The notes beneath the pieces are model-generated. The model made no database searches. It worked only from the letters and a program-made list of their open reading frames with translations, and had not been told where the DNA came from. Below, piece after piece: positions 21,528 to 30,737 of a DNA stretch of 64,000 nt (position 1 is its first letter; each line of letters begins with the position of its first letter). This stretch comes from Pseudomonas pudica (lineage in GTDB: Bacteria > Pseudomonadota > Gammaproteobacteria > Pseudomonadales > Pseudomonadaceae): assembly GCF_015680405.1 (NCBI RefSeq), contig NZ_JADLJS010000006.1:62001-126000 (forward strand). The letters are read 5' to 3'. Position numbers and translations under genes: made by a program.

Positions 21528-23516
21528 ATGCGCTATTTGCTGATTGTGCTTTTGGGCTTGCTGCCCGTGCTGGCCGGGGCAGTCGATTTCGACGCAGCTA
21601 CCCGGCATCTTCCGCTGGGCAAGGCCATGCAGGTTTATGAAGACCCCGATGGCAGTGCCAGCATCAACCAGGTCAGTGCCCCTGGGTTCGCCAAGCATTT
21701 TCGCCCCCATCACGAAGACGTGTTGAACGCCGGTTACTCCACTTCGGTGTTCTGGCTCAAGGTCGAACTGCGGCCTGTCGCCGCGGCCGGCGCCGCCCCA
21801 CGGCAATGGCTGCTGGAGCTGGCCTATCCACCGTTGGACCACCTCGAGTTGTACCTGCCCGACAGCAGTGGCAGTTACCGCCTGGCCCGGCGCACCGGCG
21901 ACGCCTTGCCCTACCAAAGCCGGCAGATCCTGCAGAACAACTACCTGTTCGAACTGCAGCTGCCGCCTGGCCAGGTGACCACTGCCTACCTGCGGCTGCA
22001 CAGCCAGGGCTCGGTGCAGGCGCCGCTGGCACTGTGGTCCGCCCAGGCCTACATGGAGGAGCAGCCCACGCGCCTGTATGTACTGGGGATGATCTACGGC
22101 GTGCTGCTGGTGATGCTGGTGTACAACCTGTTCATCTACCTCAGCGTGCGCGACGTCAGCTACCTCTATTACATCCTCTATATCGCCTCGTTCGGCTTTT
22201 ACCAGGTGTCGGTGAATGGCGCCGGTGTGGCCTACTTCTGGCCGGACAGCCCGTGGTGGGCGAATGCTTCGACGCCGTTGTTCATCGGTGCCGCTGGCCT
22301 GTTCGGCTGCCAGTTCGCCCGGCATTTCCTGCAACTGGGCAGCATCAGCCGTGGTTTCGACCGGCTGCTGCAGCTGCTGATGCTGGGTGGCGCGCTGGTC
22401 ATGGTGCTGGCGGTGAGCATGCCCTACGGCGTCGCGCTGCGCATGGCTACGGTGCTGGCATTGCTGTTTACCGTGAGCATCTTCGCGGCCGGGCTATACG
22501 CCTGGTGGCGTGGTTTGCGCGTGGCTCGCTGGTTCATCATCGCCTGGACGGCGTTCCTGCTCGGTGGCCTGGTCAACACCCTGATGGTGCTGGGCTACCT
22601 TCCGAACCTGTTCATCACCATGTATGCCAGCCAGCTGGGCTCGGCGCTGGAGGTGGCTTTACTGTCGCTGGCGCTGGCCGACCGCATCAACAGCCTGCGC
22701 GAGCAGCAGGCGCAGACCTTGCGTGACACCGGGCGCACACTGGAGCAACTGAACCTGCAACTGGCCAGGAGCAACCGGCTGAAAGACGAATTCCTTGCCA
22801 GCGTGACCCATGAACTGCGCACGCCGATGAATGGCGTGATCGGTTCGCTGGAGCTGATGCATACCCTGCCGATGGAGGCCGAGATGGCCCAGTACCACCG
22901 CACGGCGGTGGGGTCGGCCCAGGGCATGATGGATATGGTTGATGCCATTCTTACCCTGTCCGAACTGCAGGCCGGCCGCCTGCGTGCGCAGCCGGCGCCG
23001 TTCAGCCTGCGTGATCTGCTGCAGGGCGTGCGTGCCGGTTATGCCGGGCAGGCTTTGGGCAAAGGCTTGTACCTGAGCCTGGACATCCCGGCCGATGTGC
23101 CGGACGGGTTGCTGGGCGATGCTCAGAAGCTGGCACGCTGCCTGGGGTGCCTGGTGGACAACGGTTTGAAGTTCACCCACCAGGGCGGGGTGATGATCCA
23201 GGTGCGCGGGCGCCGGGTGGGGCCTGACGACCTGTCGCTGACCTTCATGGTCAGCGACAGCGGTATCGGCTTCGATGACCTCGACCAGGCGACCCTGTAC
23301 CAGCGCTTCTTCCAGGTCGATGGCTCGATGACCCGGCGTTATGGCGGGCTGGGGATTGGTTTGTCGATCTGCCGGCAGATGGGGGAATTGCTGGGGGCAC
23401 GGTTGTCGCATGAATCGACGCGGGGGTTGGGGAGCCGGTTCGAGTTGAGTTTGAACATGGCTATTGCGCAGGTGCAGATGGCATCGAATGTTCTGCAGGC
23501 GCGACGGTCGCTTTAA
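21528..23516 (+). CDS. ladS: LadS-type 7TMR-DISM sensor histidine kinase lacking a receiver
   Basis: 662 aa. A signal peptide is followed by a periplasmic 7TMR-DISMED2 sensing domain (about 25-175), seven membrane helices (about 180-390), a coiled coil, HisKA with the H-box SVTHELRTPMNG (His near 428), and HATPase_c with N-box DNGLKFT, G1 DSGIGF and G2 GGLGIGLSI. Gene order next to thiD matches P. aeruginosa ladS, which feeds the Gac/Rsm biofilm switch through GacS. LadS there also ends in a receiver domain; this protein stops about 40 residues after the G2 box and has none. The ATG has a weak ribosome site. Confidence 0.82.
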   Translation: MRYLLIVLLGLLPVLAGAVDFDAATRHLPLGKAMQVYEDPDGSASINQVSAPGFAKHFRPHHEDVLNAGYSTSVFWLKVELRPVAAAGAAPRQWLLELAYPPLDHLELYLPDSSGSYRLARRTGDALPYQSRQILQNNYLFELQLPPGQVTTAYLRLHSQGSVQAPLALWSAQAYMEEQPTRLYVLGMIYGVLLVMLVYNLFIYLSVRDVSYLYYILYIASFGFYQVSVNGAGVAYFWPDSPWWANASTPLFIGAAGLFGCQFARHFLQLGSISRGFDRLLQLLMLGGALVMVLAVSMPYGVALRMATVLALLFTVSIFAAGLYAWWRGLRVARWFIIAWTAFLLGGLVNTLMVLGYLPNLFITMYASQLGSALEVALLSLALADRINSLREQQAQTLRDTGRTLEQLNLQLARSNRLKDEFLASVTHELRTPMNGVIGSLELMHTLPMEAEMAQYHRTAVGSAQGMMDMVDAILTLSELQAGRLRAQPAPFSLRDLLQGVRAGYAGQALGKGLYLSLDIPADVPDGLLGDAQKLARCLGCLVDNGLKFTHQGGVMIQVRGRRVGPDDLSLTFMVSDSGIGFDDLDQATLYQRFFQVDGSMTRRYGGLGIGLSICRQMGELLGARLSHESTRGLGSRFELSLNMAIAQVQMASNVLQARRSL

Positions 23517-23589
23517 AGGTTTTCGCAGGCTGTGCTACGCACGCGATTTATCGCTGACCGGCGCTAAGGGTGCATCAGTCTTCTTGCTG

Positions 23590-23625
23590 CTCTGCGGCCC
23601 TTTCGCGACACAAGCAGCACCTGCA
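23590..23625. repeat. Solitary degenerate REP half
   Basis: GCGGCCCTTTCGCGACACAAG is followed by a diverged tail (CAGCACCTGCAAC) instead of the usual CCGCTCCCACAG, and there is no mirrored partner. It lies in the ladS-acyl-CoA dehydrogenase gap, where nothing else is visible apart from a ribosome site. Confidence 0.6.
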
Positions 23626-23728
23626 ACTGACCGCGTTTCACGCTCTTTAGTCATTAATGTCACTTTGACTGACTCCCAGGGAGTGCTTCACTGGGTCTCT
23701 CAAGCCTACCCGGATCCAGGAGCCCCAG

Positions 23729-25381
23729 ATGAACCTGCACCAGTACGCTGAAACCCACGAAGTCACCAACCAGCCACCGCCCCTCGACGGTGCCAACCTT
23801 TACCGCCTTGACCTGCCGCTACAGGAATGGTCTCGGCGTTTCGGTGCGGGTTGGGCCGAATCGCGGATCGATGCCTACGGGGCACTGGCCGGCGGCCCGC
23901 TGATGCAGGCGGGCTTCCTGGCCAATGCACACAAGCCGGAGTTCAGCAGCCACGACCGCTACGGCCATCGCATAGACCTGGTCGAGTTCCACCCCGCCTA
24001 CCACGAACTGATGCGCACCGCCGTCGAGCACGGCCTGCCGTCGCTGCCATGGGCCGAACCCCGCCCAGGCGCCCATGTGGCGCGGGCTTCGATGACCTAC
24101 CTGCACAGCCAGGCCGAGGCCGGTACCGGCTGCCCGCTGACCATGACCTTCGCTGCCGTGCCAGCGCTGCGGCTGCAACCCGAACTGGCCGAATACTGGC
24201 TGCCGAAAATCCTCGCCTGCGAGTACGACCCGCGTAACGTCGGTGACCGTCACAAGGCCGGGGTCACCCTGGGCATGGCCATGACCGAGAAGCAGGGCGG
24301 CACCGATGTACGCGCCAACACCACCCGGGCTTATCCGGTCGGTGCCGCGGGCCCGGGGCAGCCCTACGAACTGGTCGGGCACAAGTGGTTCTGCTCGGCG
24401 CCGATGTGCGATGCCTTTCTGACCCTGGCCCAGACCGAAAAAGGCCTGAGCTGCTTCCTGCTGCCGCGTCACCGCCCGGATGACAGCCGCAACCAGTTCT
24501 ATATCCAGCGCCTGAAGAACAAGCTGGGCAACAGTTCCAACGCCTCCAGCGAGGTGGAATTCCGCGGTGCCCTGGCGTGGATGGTCGGGGAAGAAGGGCG
24601 GGGCGTGCCGACCATCATCGAAATGGTGGCCATGACCCGCTTCGACTGCATGGTCGGCTCCAGCGCCCTGATGCGCCAGGCGCTGACCCAGGCGACCCAC
24701 CATTGCGCGCACCGCAAGGTCGGCGGGCGGCTGCTGAGCGAGCAGCCGTTGATGCAGAACGTGCTGGCCGACCTGGCGTTGGAAAGCGAGGCCGCGCTGG
24801 CCTTGAGCCTGCGCATGGGGCAGGCGCTGGAACAGCTGGAAGACCCGCAGCAGGCGCATTTCGCCCGGCTGGTCACGGCGGTGGGCAAGTACTGGATCTG
24901 CAAGCGCGCGCCGGCCATGATCAACGAGGCCGCCGAGTGCCTGGGCGGGGCAGGTTATGTGGAAGACAGCATCCTGCCACGGCTGTACCGCGAAGCGCCG
25001 GTCAACTCGACCTGGGAAGGCTCGGGCAATGTGCAGTGTCTGGATGTGCTGCGGGCCTTGTCCAAGGAGCCGGGCGTGCTGGATGCGCTGTTCGCCGAGC
25101 TGGGCGATGGGCACGGGGACCCGCGTCTGGCGGCGCACATCGGCAACCTCAAGGGGGCGTTTGCCGACACTGGTGACATGCAGTACCGCGCGCGGCAACT
25201 GACCGAGGATATTGCCCTGGCGCTGCAGGCCAAGCTGTTGCTGGAGGCGGGCAATGCGGTGGTCAGTGATGCGTTTATCGACAGCCGCTTGACGGGGGGC
25301 GGGCGCGTGTACGGGGCGTTGCCGCGGGGTGTGGATGTGGCGGCATTGGTGACCAGGGCGACGCCAGCCTGGGCAAACTGA
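23729..25381 (+). CDS. Acyl-CoA dehydrogenase, AidB-like
   Basis: 550 aa FAD enzyme. The length and the central and C-terminal blocks (AMTEKQGGTDVRANTT, GHKWFCSAPMCDAFLTLAQ, RLKNKLGNSSNASSEVEF, ECLGGAGYVEDS, APVNSTWEGSGNVQCLDVLR) match the AidB/isovaleryl-CoA-dehydrogenase-like group. E. coli AidB belongs to the alkylation response and binds DNA; whether this one is catalytic on acyl-CoAs is not clear from sequence. The ATG is preceded by CCAGGAG. It follows ladS on the same strand, as in P. aeruginosa. Confidence 0.88.
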   Translation: MNLHQYAETHEVTNQPPPLDGANLYRLDLPLQEWSRRFGAGWAESRIDAYGALAGGPLMQAGFLANAHKPEFSSHDRYGHRIDLVEFHPAYHELMRTAVEHGLPSLPWAEPRPGAHVARASMTYLHSQAEAGTGCPLTMTFAAVPALRLQPELAEYWLPKILACEYDPRNVGDRHKAGVTLGMAMTEKQGGTDVRANTTRAYPVGAAGPGQPYELVGHKWFCSAPMCDAFLTLAQTEKGLSCFLLPRHRPDDSRNQFYIQRLKNKLGNSSNASSEVEFRGALAWMVGEEGRGVPTIIEMVAMTRFDCMVGSSALMRQALTQATHHCAHRKVGGRLLSEQPLMQNVLADLALESEAALALSLRMGQALEQLEDPQQAHFARLVTAVGKYWICKRAPAMINEAAECLGGAGYVEDSILPRLYREAPVNSTWEGSGNVQCLDVLRALSKEPGVLDALFAELGDGHGDPRLAAHIGNLKGAFADTGDMQYRARQLTEDIALALQAKLLLEAGNAVVSDAFIDSRLTGGGRVYGALPRGVDVAALVTRATPAWAN

Positions 25382-25382
25382 G

Positions 25383-25473
25383 CTGGCTTCTTCGCGGGCA
25401 CGCCCGCTCCCACAGGTACTGCGTCGTACTTGAGGGCAGTGAAGATCCTGTGGGAGCGGGCGTGCCCGCGAAT
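25383..25473. repeat. REP pair (BIME), CGCGGGC..GCCCGC class
   Basis: Mirrored CTTCTTCGCGGGCACGCCCGC and GCGGGCGTGCCCGCGAA units between the acyl-CoA dehydrogenase and amn. Confidence 0.85.
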
Positions 25474-25558
25474 GGATGCAACACCGATCAATGGGGGTGT
25501 ATTTAGCCAAGAAGGCAGGCAAGATGGTTCACATGCATGTCCAGACAGGAAGCACAGT

Positions 25559-27022
25559 GTGAGCCAAGCTTTTGTAGTCGTTGATACCCCCGAGCAGGCC
25601 GTCGACCGTCTGGCGGCCCTGCATGAACAGGCCACCGGGGCCCTTAGCCAGGCCCTCAAGCGTTACCTGAAGGACCGTACCGAGCCGGGCGTCGAAGAGC
25701 GCGACCTGTTCCGCTACCCGGCGCTGCGCCTGACCTATTACAGTCACGGTGAAGTCGCCGCCACCACGCGGGCCTACGCCAAGGTCCAGGTGGCCGGTAC
25801 CTACAGCGTCACCATCACCCAGCCGGCTGCCTTCCGTGGCTACCTGCTGGAGCAACTGCGCCCGCTGATGCACGACTACACTGTCACGGTAGAGGTCGGC
25901 GTCAGCGAACAGAACATCCCTTACCCCTACGTGGTCGACCAGGGCGACGAACTGGCCGGCAGCGGCATCACCGCCGCGCAGCTGGCGCGGGTGTTCCCCA
26001 GCACCGACCTGTCGGCTGCCACCGACAACATCGCCGACGGGCTGTATGACTGGGGCGGTGCCGAAACCCTGCCGCTGGCGCTGTTCGATGCCGCTCGGGT
26101 CGACTTCTCGCTGCGTCGCCTGGTGCACTACACCGGCAGCGACTGGCGCCATGTGCAGCCGTGGATCCTGCTGACCAACTATCACCGCTATGTCGACCAG
26201 TTCATCAGCCACGGCCTCGACCAGTTGCGTGACGACCCGCGCTTCGTGCGCATGGTGCTGCCGGGCAACGTGGTGATCGAAAAGGGCATGGACCACGGTG
26301 AAACCCAGGCCCTGGTGGCCAGCGTGATCTGGCACCGCTACCAGATGCCGGCGTATCACCTGATCGCCGCTGATGGCGACGGCGTCACGCTGGTCAACAT
26401 CGGCGTCGGCCCGTCCAATGCCAAGAACATCACCGACCACCTGGCCGTGCTGCGCCCGCACTGCTGGCTGATGATCGGCCACTGCGGCGGCCTGCGGCAG
26501 TCGCAGACCATCGGCGATTATGTGCTGGCACACGCCTACATGCGCCGTGACGGCATTCTCGACCGGGTGGTGCCGCCGAACATCCCGATTCCGGCCCTGG
26601 CCGAAGTGCAGCTGGCCTTGCAGGAAGCCGCCGCGCAGGTCACCGGCGAGCGTGGCGAACAGCTGAAGAAGCGCCTGCGCACCGGCACCGTGCTGACCTA
26701 CGACGACCGCAACTGGGAGCTGCGCTGGGCCCAGGAGCGGCCGCTGATCAACCTGTCGCGTGCCGTGGCGGTGGACATGGAAAGCGGTACCATTGCCGCC
26801 CAGGGTTACCGCTTGCGCGTGCCGTACGGCACCTTGCTGTGTGTGTCCGACAAACCGCTGCACAGCGAGATCAAGCTGCCGGGTTCGGCCAACGCCTTCT
26901 ACAACCGGGCGGTCAGCCAGCATCTGAAGATCGGCATTGCCGCCCTCGACCTGCTGCGCACCGAGCTCAACTCGCTGCACTCGCGTAAACTGCGCAGTTT
27001 CGATGAGCCGCCGTTCCGCTGA
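25559..27022 (+). CDS. amn: AMP nucleosidase
   Basis: 487 aa cytoplasmic enzyme splitting AMP to adenine and ribose 5-phosphate. The N-terminal Amn domain (FRYPALRLTYYS, QPAAFRGYLLEQL, EIPYPYV-type NIPYPYVVDQ) is followed by a nucleoside-phosphorylase-like domain (NIGVGPSNAKNITDHLAVLRP, GHCGGLR, AVDMESGTIAAQGYR). The start is taken as GTG (VSQAF) because AGGAAG lies six bases upstream and the length then equals E. coli Amn (484 aa); a longer in-frame reading would extend into the REP element. Confidence 0.94.
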   Translation: MSQAFVVVDTPEQAVDRLAALHEQATGALSQALKRYLKDRTEPGVEERDLFRYPALRLTYYSHGEVAATTRAYAKVQVAGTYSVTITQPAAFRGYLLEQLRPLMHDYTVTVEVGVSEQNIPYPYVVDQGDELAGSGITAAQLARVFPSTDLSAATDNIADGLYDWGGAETLPLALFDAARVDFSLRRLVHYTGSDWRHVQPWILLTNYHRYVDQFISHGLDQLRDDPRFVRMVLPGNVVIEKGMDHGETQALVASVIWHRYQMPAYHLIAADGDGVTLVNIGVGPSNAKNITDHLAVLRPHCWLMIGHCGGLRQSQTIGDYVLAHAYMRRDGILDRVVPPNIPIPALAEVQLALQEAAAQVTGERGEQLKKRLRTGTVLTYDDRNWELRWAQERPLINLSRAVAVDMESGTIAAQGYRLRVPYGTLLCVSDKPLHSEIKLPGSANAFYNRAVSQHLKIGIAALDLLRTELNSLHSRKLRSFDEPPFR

Positions 27023-27028
27023 GGATCC

Positions 27029-27667
27029 ATGTCACTGCCACCCCGTTCCAAGCCGCGCCGTCCCCAGGCGCGGCCTGCCACCGGCCCGCGTCGCCAGCCC
27101 AAGGCGCCACCGGCCGAGCCGCGCCTGATCCTGTTCAACAAACCGTTCGACGTGCTGACCCAGTTCAGCGACGGCGACGGGCGCGCGACGCTCAAGGACT
27201 TCATCGACATCCCCGGCGTGTACCCGGCCGGGCGGCTGGACCGTGACAGTGAAGGCCTGTTGCTGCTGACCAACGATGGCGGCCTGCAGGCGCGCATTGC
27301 CGACCCGAAGCACAAACTGGCCAAGACATACTGGGTTCAGGTGGAGGGGGAGCCGAGCGAGGAGCAGTTGCAGCGCTTGCGCGATGGCGTGGAACTGAAC
27401 GATGGGCCGACCTTGCCGGCCGAGGCGCGGCGCCTGGACGAGCCCGAGCTGTGGCCGCGCAACCCGCCGGTGCGTTTTCGCAAGAGCGTGCCGACCAGCT
27501 GGCTGGAGCTGGTTATTCGCGAAGGGCGTAACCGCCAGGTGCGGCGGATGACGGCGGCGGTGGGGTTGCCGACCTTGCGCCTGGTGCGGGTGCGGATTGG
27601 CGACTGGGCGCTGGATGGGTTGGAGCAGGGGTGCTGGCGCGAAGTGGCGGCGAAGTTGCAGCGCTAG
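27029..27667 (+). CDS. rluE: Pseudouridine synthase, RsuA/RluE family
   Basis: 212 aa. Catalytic motif [16 protein letters not shown] contains the nucleophilic Asp; [14 protein letters not shown] and the C-terminal [11 protein letters not shown] are family signatures. There is no S4 domain and the N-terminus is a basic Pro/Arg-rich tail, fitting RluE, which modifies 23S rRNA U2457, better than RsuA or RluB. Begins 6 nt after amn, so it is likely co-transcribed. Confidence 0.88.
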   Translation: MSLPPRSKPRRPQARPATGPRRQPKAPPAEPRLILFNKPFDVLTQFSDGDGRATLKDFIDIPGVYPAGRLDRDSEGLLLLTNDGGLQARIADPKHKLAKTYWVQVEGEPSEEQLQRLRDGVELNDGPTLPAEARRLDEPELWPRNPPVRFRKSVPTSWLELVIREGRNRQVRRMTAAVGLPTLRLVRVRIGDWALDGLEQGCWREVAAKLQR

Positions 27668-27668
27668 C

Positions 27669-27790
27669 GGGGGCCGCTTTGCGGCCCATCGCGACACAAG
27701 GCCGCTCCTACAGGTGCAGCGCAAACTCAGGCATTGTGCGATCCCTGTAGGAGCGGCCTTGTGTCGCGAAAGGAGCGCAAAGCGCTCCCG
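27669..27790. repeat. REP pair (BIME), CGCGACACAAGGCCGCTCC class
   Basis: Mirrored units with GGCCGCTTTGCGGCC and GAGCGCAAAGCGCTC outer arms between the convergent rluE and DUF2788 genes. Confidence 0.85.
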
Positions 27791-27803
27791 GCTTTCTTGA
27801 GCC

Positions 27804-28007
27804 TTACACCCCTTCGAGAAACCCCACCACCACGCTCTTGATGATGAAGGCCAACACCCCCAGCCCCAGCACGAAGAACAGGATCAGGGTCCCGAACCGC
27901 CCGGCCTTGGACTTTTTCGCCAGGTCCCAGACGATGAAACCCATGAAACCGATCAACACGGTGACCAGGATGATCATCATCCACTCTTCGAATACGGCGG
28001 GATCCAT
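27804..28007 (-). CDS. DUF2788 small membrane protein
   Basis: 67 aa with two transmembrane helices (about 10-27 and 40-62) separated by a short basic loop (KKSKAGRF). Matches the small DUF2788 family found in pseudomonads. ATG with GGAGAACACCG upstream. Function unknown. Confidence 0.85.
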   Translation of the reverse strand: MDPAVFEEWMMIILVTVLIGFMGFIVWDLAKKSKAGRFGTLILFFVLGLGVLAFIIKSVVVGFLEGV

Positions 28008-28060
28008 CGGTGTTCTCCAGGCGGTTTGAGCGTCCGATTATACGCCTGCTGGCGCAGGCA

Positions 28061-28537
28061 CTAACGCAGGTGGGTCAAGGGCAGCTCGGTGCTGGCCAGC
28101 ACCTGGTTCAGCACGAAGCTCGAACGCACGCTGGTGACGCCTTCAATGCGGGTCAGGCTGCCTAGCAGCAGTTTCTGGTAATGGTCCATGTCTGGCACCA
28201 CCACTTTCAGCTGGTAGTCGGCATCCATGCCGGTGACCAGGCTGCATTCAAGCACCTGTGGCAGGTTGCGGATGGCCGCCTCGAAGGTTTCGAAACGCTC
28301 CGGGGTGTGTCGGTCCATGCCGATCAGCACATAGGCAGTCAGGCTCAGGCCCAGCTTCTTGCGGTCGAGCAGGGCCACCTGGCGCGAGATGTAGCCATCG
28401 TCCTCCAGTTGCTTGACCCGACGCGAGCATGGCGAAGGCGACAGGCCGATGCGTTCGGCCAGTTCCTGGTTGGAAATGCGCGCATCGCGCTGCAATTCGG
28501 CGAGGATGCTCAGGTCGTAGCGGTCAAGTTTGCTCAT
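28061..28537 (-). CDS. Lrp/AsnC family transcriptional regulator
   Basis: 158 aa. N-terminal winged HTH (LDRYDLSILAELQRDARISNQELAERIGLSPSPCSRRVKQLE) and C-terminal RAM/ACT-like effector domain (YQLKVVVPDMDHYQKLL). Regulators of this type usually bind amino acids and form octamers. No clear target gene adjoins it; a structured non-coding region lies upstream. Specific ligand unknown. Confidence 0.93.
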   Translation of the reverse strand: MSKLDRYDLSILAELQRDARISNQELAERIGLSPSPCSRRVKQLEDDGYISRQVALLDRKKLGLSLTAYVLIGMDRHTPERFETFEAAIRNLPQVLECSLVTGMDADYQLKVVVPDMDHYQKLLLGSLTRIEGVTSVRSSFVLNQVLASTELPLTHLR

Positions 28538-28599
28538 GGGTTATGCCTTTTCTGTTCGGATTGCGGTGAATTATCAATCCAGGGTGAAAAATTGCGCAA

Positions 28600-28850
28600 G
28601 TGCTATTTATCCAAGCAATCTTCGCAATCATCTGCCGCAGCCTGTCCGGTATCTTTATCCACAGAATCACTGCCCGGACATCAGTCCACGGCGACGCGCC
28701 CTAGGCGGGCGGTCGCGGCCAGCCATCCAACAGGATCTGCAGGCCCCCGGGCTACACACCTTCCAGAAGACGGTGTGAGGTGAGCCGGCGCCACAAGTGC
28801 CGAGCACGGACGACAATTCCTGAAGGGAGGCCCAGCGGCCTCCCTTTTTT
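28600..28850 (+). ncRNA. Candidate small RNA ending in a strong terminator
   Basis: The 395-bp gap between the Lrp gene and the next secreted-protein gene has no convincing coding frame but contains ordered structure on the plus strand. There is a 10-bp bulged stem GCGAC-g-CGCCC / GGGCG-GTCGC (28691-28716 region), a 6-bp CACACC / GGTGTG hairpin near 28756-28777, and a perfect terminator at 28825-28850. A terminator with no gene before it suggests an independent transcript. No known RNA family was recognised and no promoter could be fixed. Confidence 0.35.
28825..28850 (+). terminator. Intrinsic terminator without an upstream coding gene
   Basis: Perfect 8-bp stem GGGAGGCC / GGCCTCCC, CAGC loop, followed by TTTTTT. 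Orientation is plus, while the nearest gene on the left is transcribed in the opposite direction. Confidence 0.88.
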
Positions 28851-28932
28851 CATGTCCGGAAATTTAATTGGCCTGCATGACAGGCGCGGTAGACTGGCTG
28901 TGGTTGCCGTATTTTCTACCGAGAGGAACAGC

Positions 28933-29718
28933 ATGAAGTCGCGCATCTGGCAGTTGGCAGGTGTTGGTGTGTTGGGGTTGAGCATCAGCCTCGGGGCCAT
29001 GGCCGAAGGGCCGGGCGAAGGGGCGCCGGGCCGCTCGCTCAATTCGCGTGACGAAGTGCAGCAGACCCAGCCGCCACGCCAAGGCTATTACCAGGACATT
29101 CCCCGCCGCCATGGCGATAACCACCACTGGGAAGCCGGTGGCCCGGGGCAACGGCCTGGCGGTGACTGGCAGGGGCGCCCGGATGGTCATGGCAATGGCT
29201 GGGGGCCGGGGCCGCAGTATCGCCCGGGTCACACCATCGATCATTTCCCGGACCGCTACTGGAAAGTGCCCTACCGTGGCGATGACTACTTCTACTCCGG
29301 CGGTTACTGGTATCGCCCCCATGGTGGCCGTTATGTGGTAGTGACCCCGCCCCTTGGCGTGCGAGTCGACTATCTGCCGCCCTATGCGCGGGAAGTCTGG
29401 CTGGGCGGGGCGCTGTTCTTCCTGGTGGCCGATACCTATTACCAATACCTGGCCGACAGCCGCGAGTATGTGGTGGTCAACCCGCCGGTTGCGGCGCCGG
29501 TACCTGTAGGCGGTGGGTATGACGTGGTGGCCTATCCGATGTATGGGCAAGGGCAGGAACAGCAGGACCAGGACCGTTACCAGTGCCACCGCTGGGCGGT
29601 GAACCAATCAGGCTTCGACCCGGCGACGGCGACTTATGCACCGCCGGCCAATGTGGCGGACAACTACCGGCGGGCGCTGGGCGCTTGTTTCAGCGGCCGA
29701 GGCTACAGCATCAACTGA
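28933..29718 (+). CDS. Secreted DUF6515-like protein
   Basis: 261 aa. The signal peptide ends near AMAEG. Then come a low-complexity Gly/Pro/His/Arg region (about 25-110) and a Tyr-rich domain (DYFYSGGYWYRPHGGRYVVV, PLGVRVDYLPPY) typical of DUF6515 proteins. The C-terminal part (QCHRWAVNQSGFDP, GRGYSIN) is a conserved region with two cysteines (in QCHRW and GACFSGRGY) that could form a disulfide. The start is ATG after GAGAGGAACAGC. Probably periplasmic; function unknown. Confidence 0.85.
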   Translation: MKSRIWQLAGVGVLGLSISLGAMAEGPGEGAPGRSLNSRDEVQQTQPPRQGYYQDIPRRHGDNHHWEAGGPGQRPGGDWQGRPDGHGNGWGPGPQYRPGHTIDHFPDRYWKVPYRGDDYFYSGGYWYRPHGGRYVVVTPPLGVRVDYLPPYAREVWLGGALFFLVADTYYQYLADSREYVVVNPPVAAPVPVGGGYDVVAYPMYGQGQEQQDQDRYQCHRWAVNQSGFDPATATYAPPANVADNYRRALGACFSGRGYSIN

Positions 29719-29734
29719 TCCAGATGTGCTGCCT

Positions 29735-29832
29735 GTCCCGGCCCTATCGCCGGCAAGCCAGCTCCCACAGTAACCGCGCCGGCCTGAAGCCATGTTTAGT
29801 GCCTGTGGGAGCTGGCTTGCCGGCGATAGGGC
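29735..29832. repeat. REP pair (BIME), TATCGCCGGCAAGCC class
   Basis: Mirrored CCCTATCGCCGGCAAGCCAGC and GCTGGCTTGCCGGCGATAGGG units between convergent genes. Confidence 0.87.
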
Positions 29833-29842
29833 CCTTGCAGGT

Positions 29843-30715
29843 TCACACCGGATCCGCATGCACCATCACATCCGCCTGTGGATAACGCTGGCGGATCACC
29901 TTCGAGGCCTCCTCGCACAAGGCATGCGCATCATGCAGCGGCAATTGCCCCGGCATCTCCAGATGCAGCTGCACGAACCACTGGTTGCCCGACACCCGCG
30001 TGCGCAGGTCGTGCACGCCTTCAACCCCGGGAATGGCCAGCACCAGCGCAGCCATGTCTTCACCAACATCGCCGGGCAGTTCCTGGTCCATCAGGATGGC
30101 CGTACTCTCCCGCGCGATCTGCAGCGCGCTCCAGAGGATATAGACAGCGATACCCAAGCCGAACAGCGCATCCAACTGCGGCCAGCCAAAGCGTGCCAGC
30201 AGCAGGGCCAGCAGGATGCTGCCGTTGAGCAGCAGGTCCGAGCGGTAGTGCAGGGAGTCGGCCCGCACCGCCGTGGAGCCGGTCAGGCGGATGACCTTGT
30301 GTTGCAGTGCCAGCAGGGCAAGGGTCAGCACCAGCGACAGCAGCATCACCCCGATACCGACGGCGGTATCGCCCAAGGGTTGCGGACTGTGCAGGCGGTC
30401 AACCGCTTGCACCCCGATCAGCACCGCACTGACCCCGATGAACAGCGCCTGCGCCATACCGGCCAGGGCTTCGGCCTTGCCATGGCCGAACCGGTGGTCG
30501 TTGTCGGCTGGCCGCAGGGCGTAGTGCACGGCCAGCAGGTTCAGGAACGAGGCAACAGCGTCCAGTGCCGAGTCGGTCAGCCCGGCCAGCAGGCTGACCG
30601 ACCCGCTCAGCCACCAGGCCAGCGCCTTGCTCAGGACCAGGATGCTGGCCACCGCCAGCGATGCGCGAGTGGCCAGGCGTAGCAGGCGCTGGTGTTCAGC
30701 CGGGGTGGTCATCAT
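29843..30715 (-). CDS. fieF: Cation diffusion facilitator, FieF-like
   Basis: 290 aa inner-membrane metal/proton antiporter. About six membrane helices. The transport-site residues are seen in LTDSALDAVAS (DxxxD) and in the HYRSDLLLNG segment (HxxxD). HRFGHGKAEAL is the diagnostic loop of the FieF/YiiP group. A cytoplasmic dimerisation domain (about 210-290) follows. Zn or Fe(II) is the likely substrate from family membership. Confidence 0.88.
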   Translation of the reverse strand: MMTTPAEHQRLLRLATRASLAVASILVLSKALAWWLSGSVSLLAGLTDSALDAVASFLNLLAVHYALRPADNDHRFGHGKAEALAGMAQALFIGVSAVLIGVQAVDRLHSPQPLGDTAVGIGVMLLSLVLTLALLALQHKVIRLTGSTAVRADSLHYRSDLLLNGSILLALLLARFGWPQLDALFGLGIAVYILWSALQIARESTAILMDQELPGDVGEDMAALVLAIPGVEGVHDLRTRVSGNQWFVQLHLEMPGQLPLHDAHALCEEASKVIRQRYPQADVMVHADPV

Positions 30716-30737
30716 CCGTGGGTAGCGTCCTTGTGCT

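Noticed and set aside
28530..28778. 82-codon plus-strand open frame in the structured gap
   Set aside because: No ribosome site, no recognisable domain, and it crosses hairpin-rich sequence; treated as non-coding.
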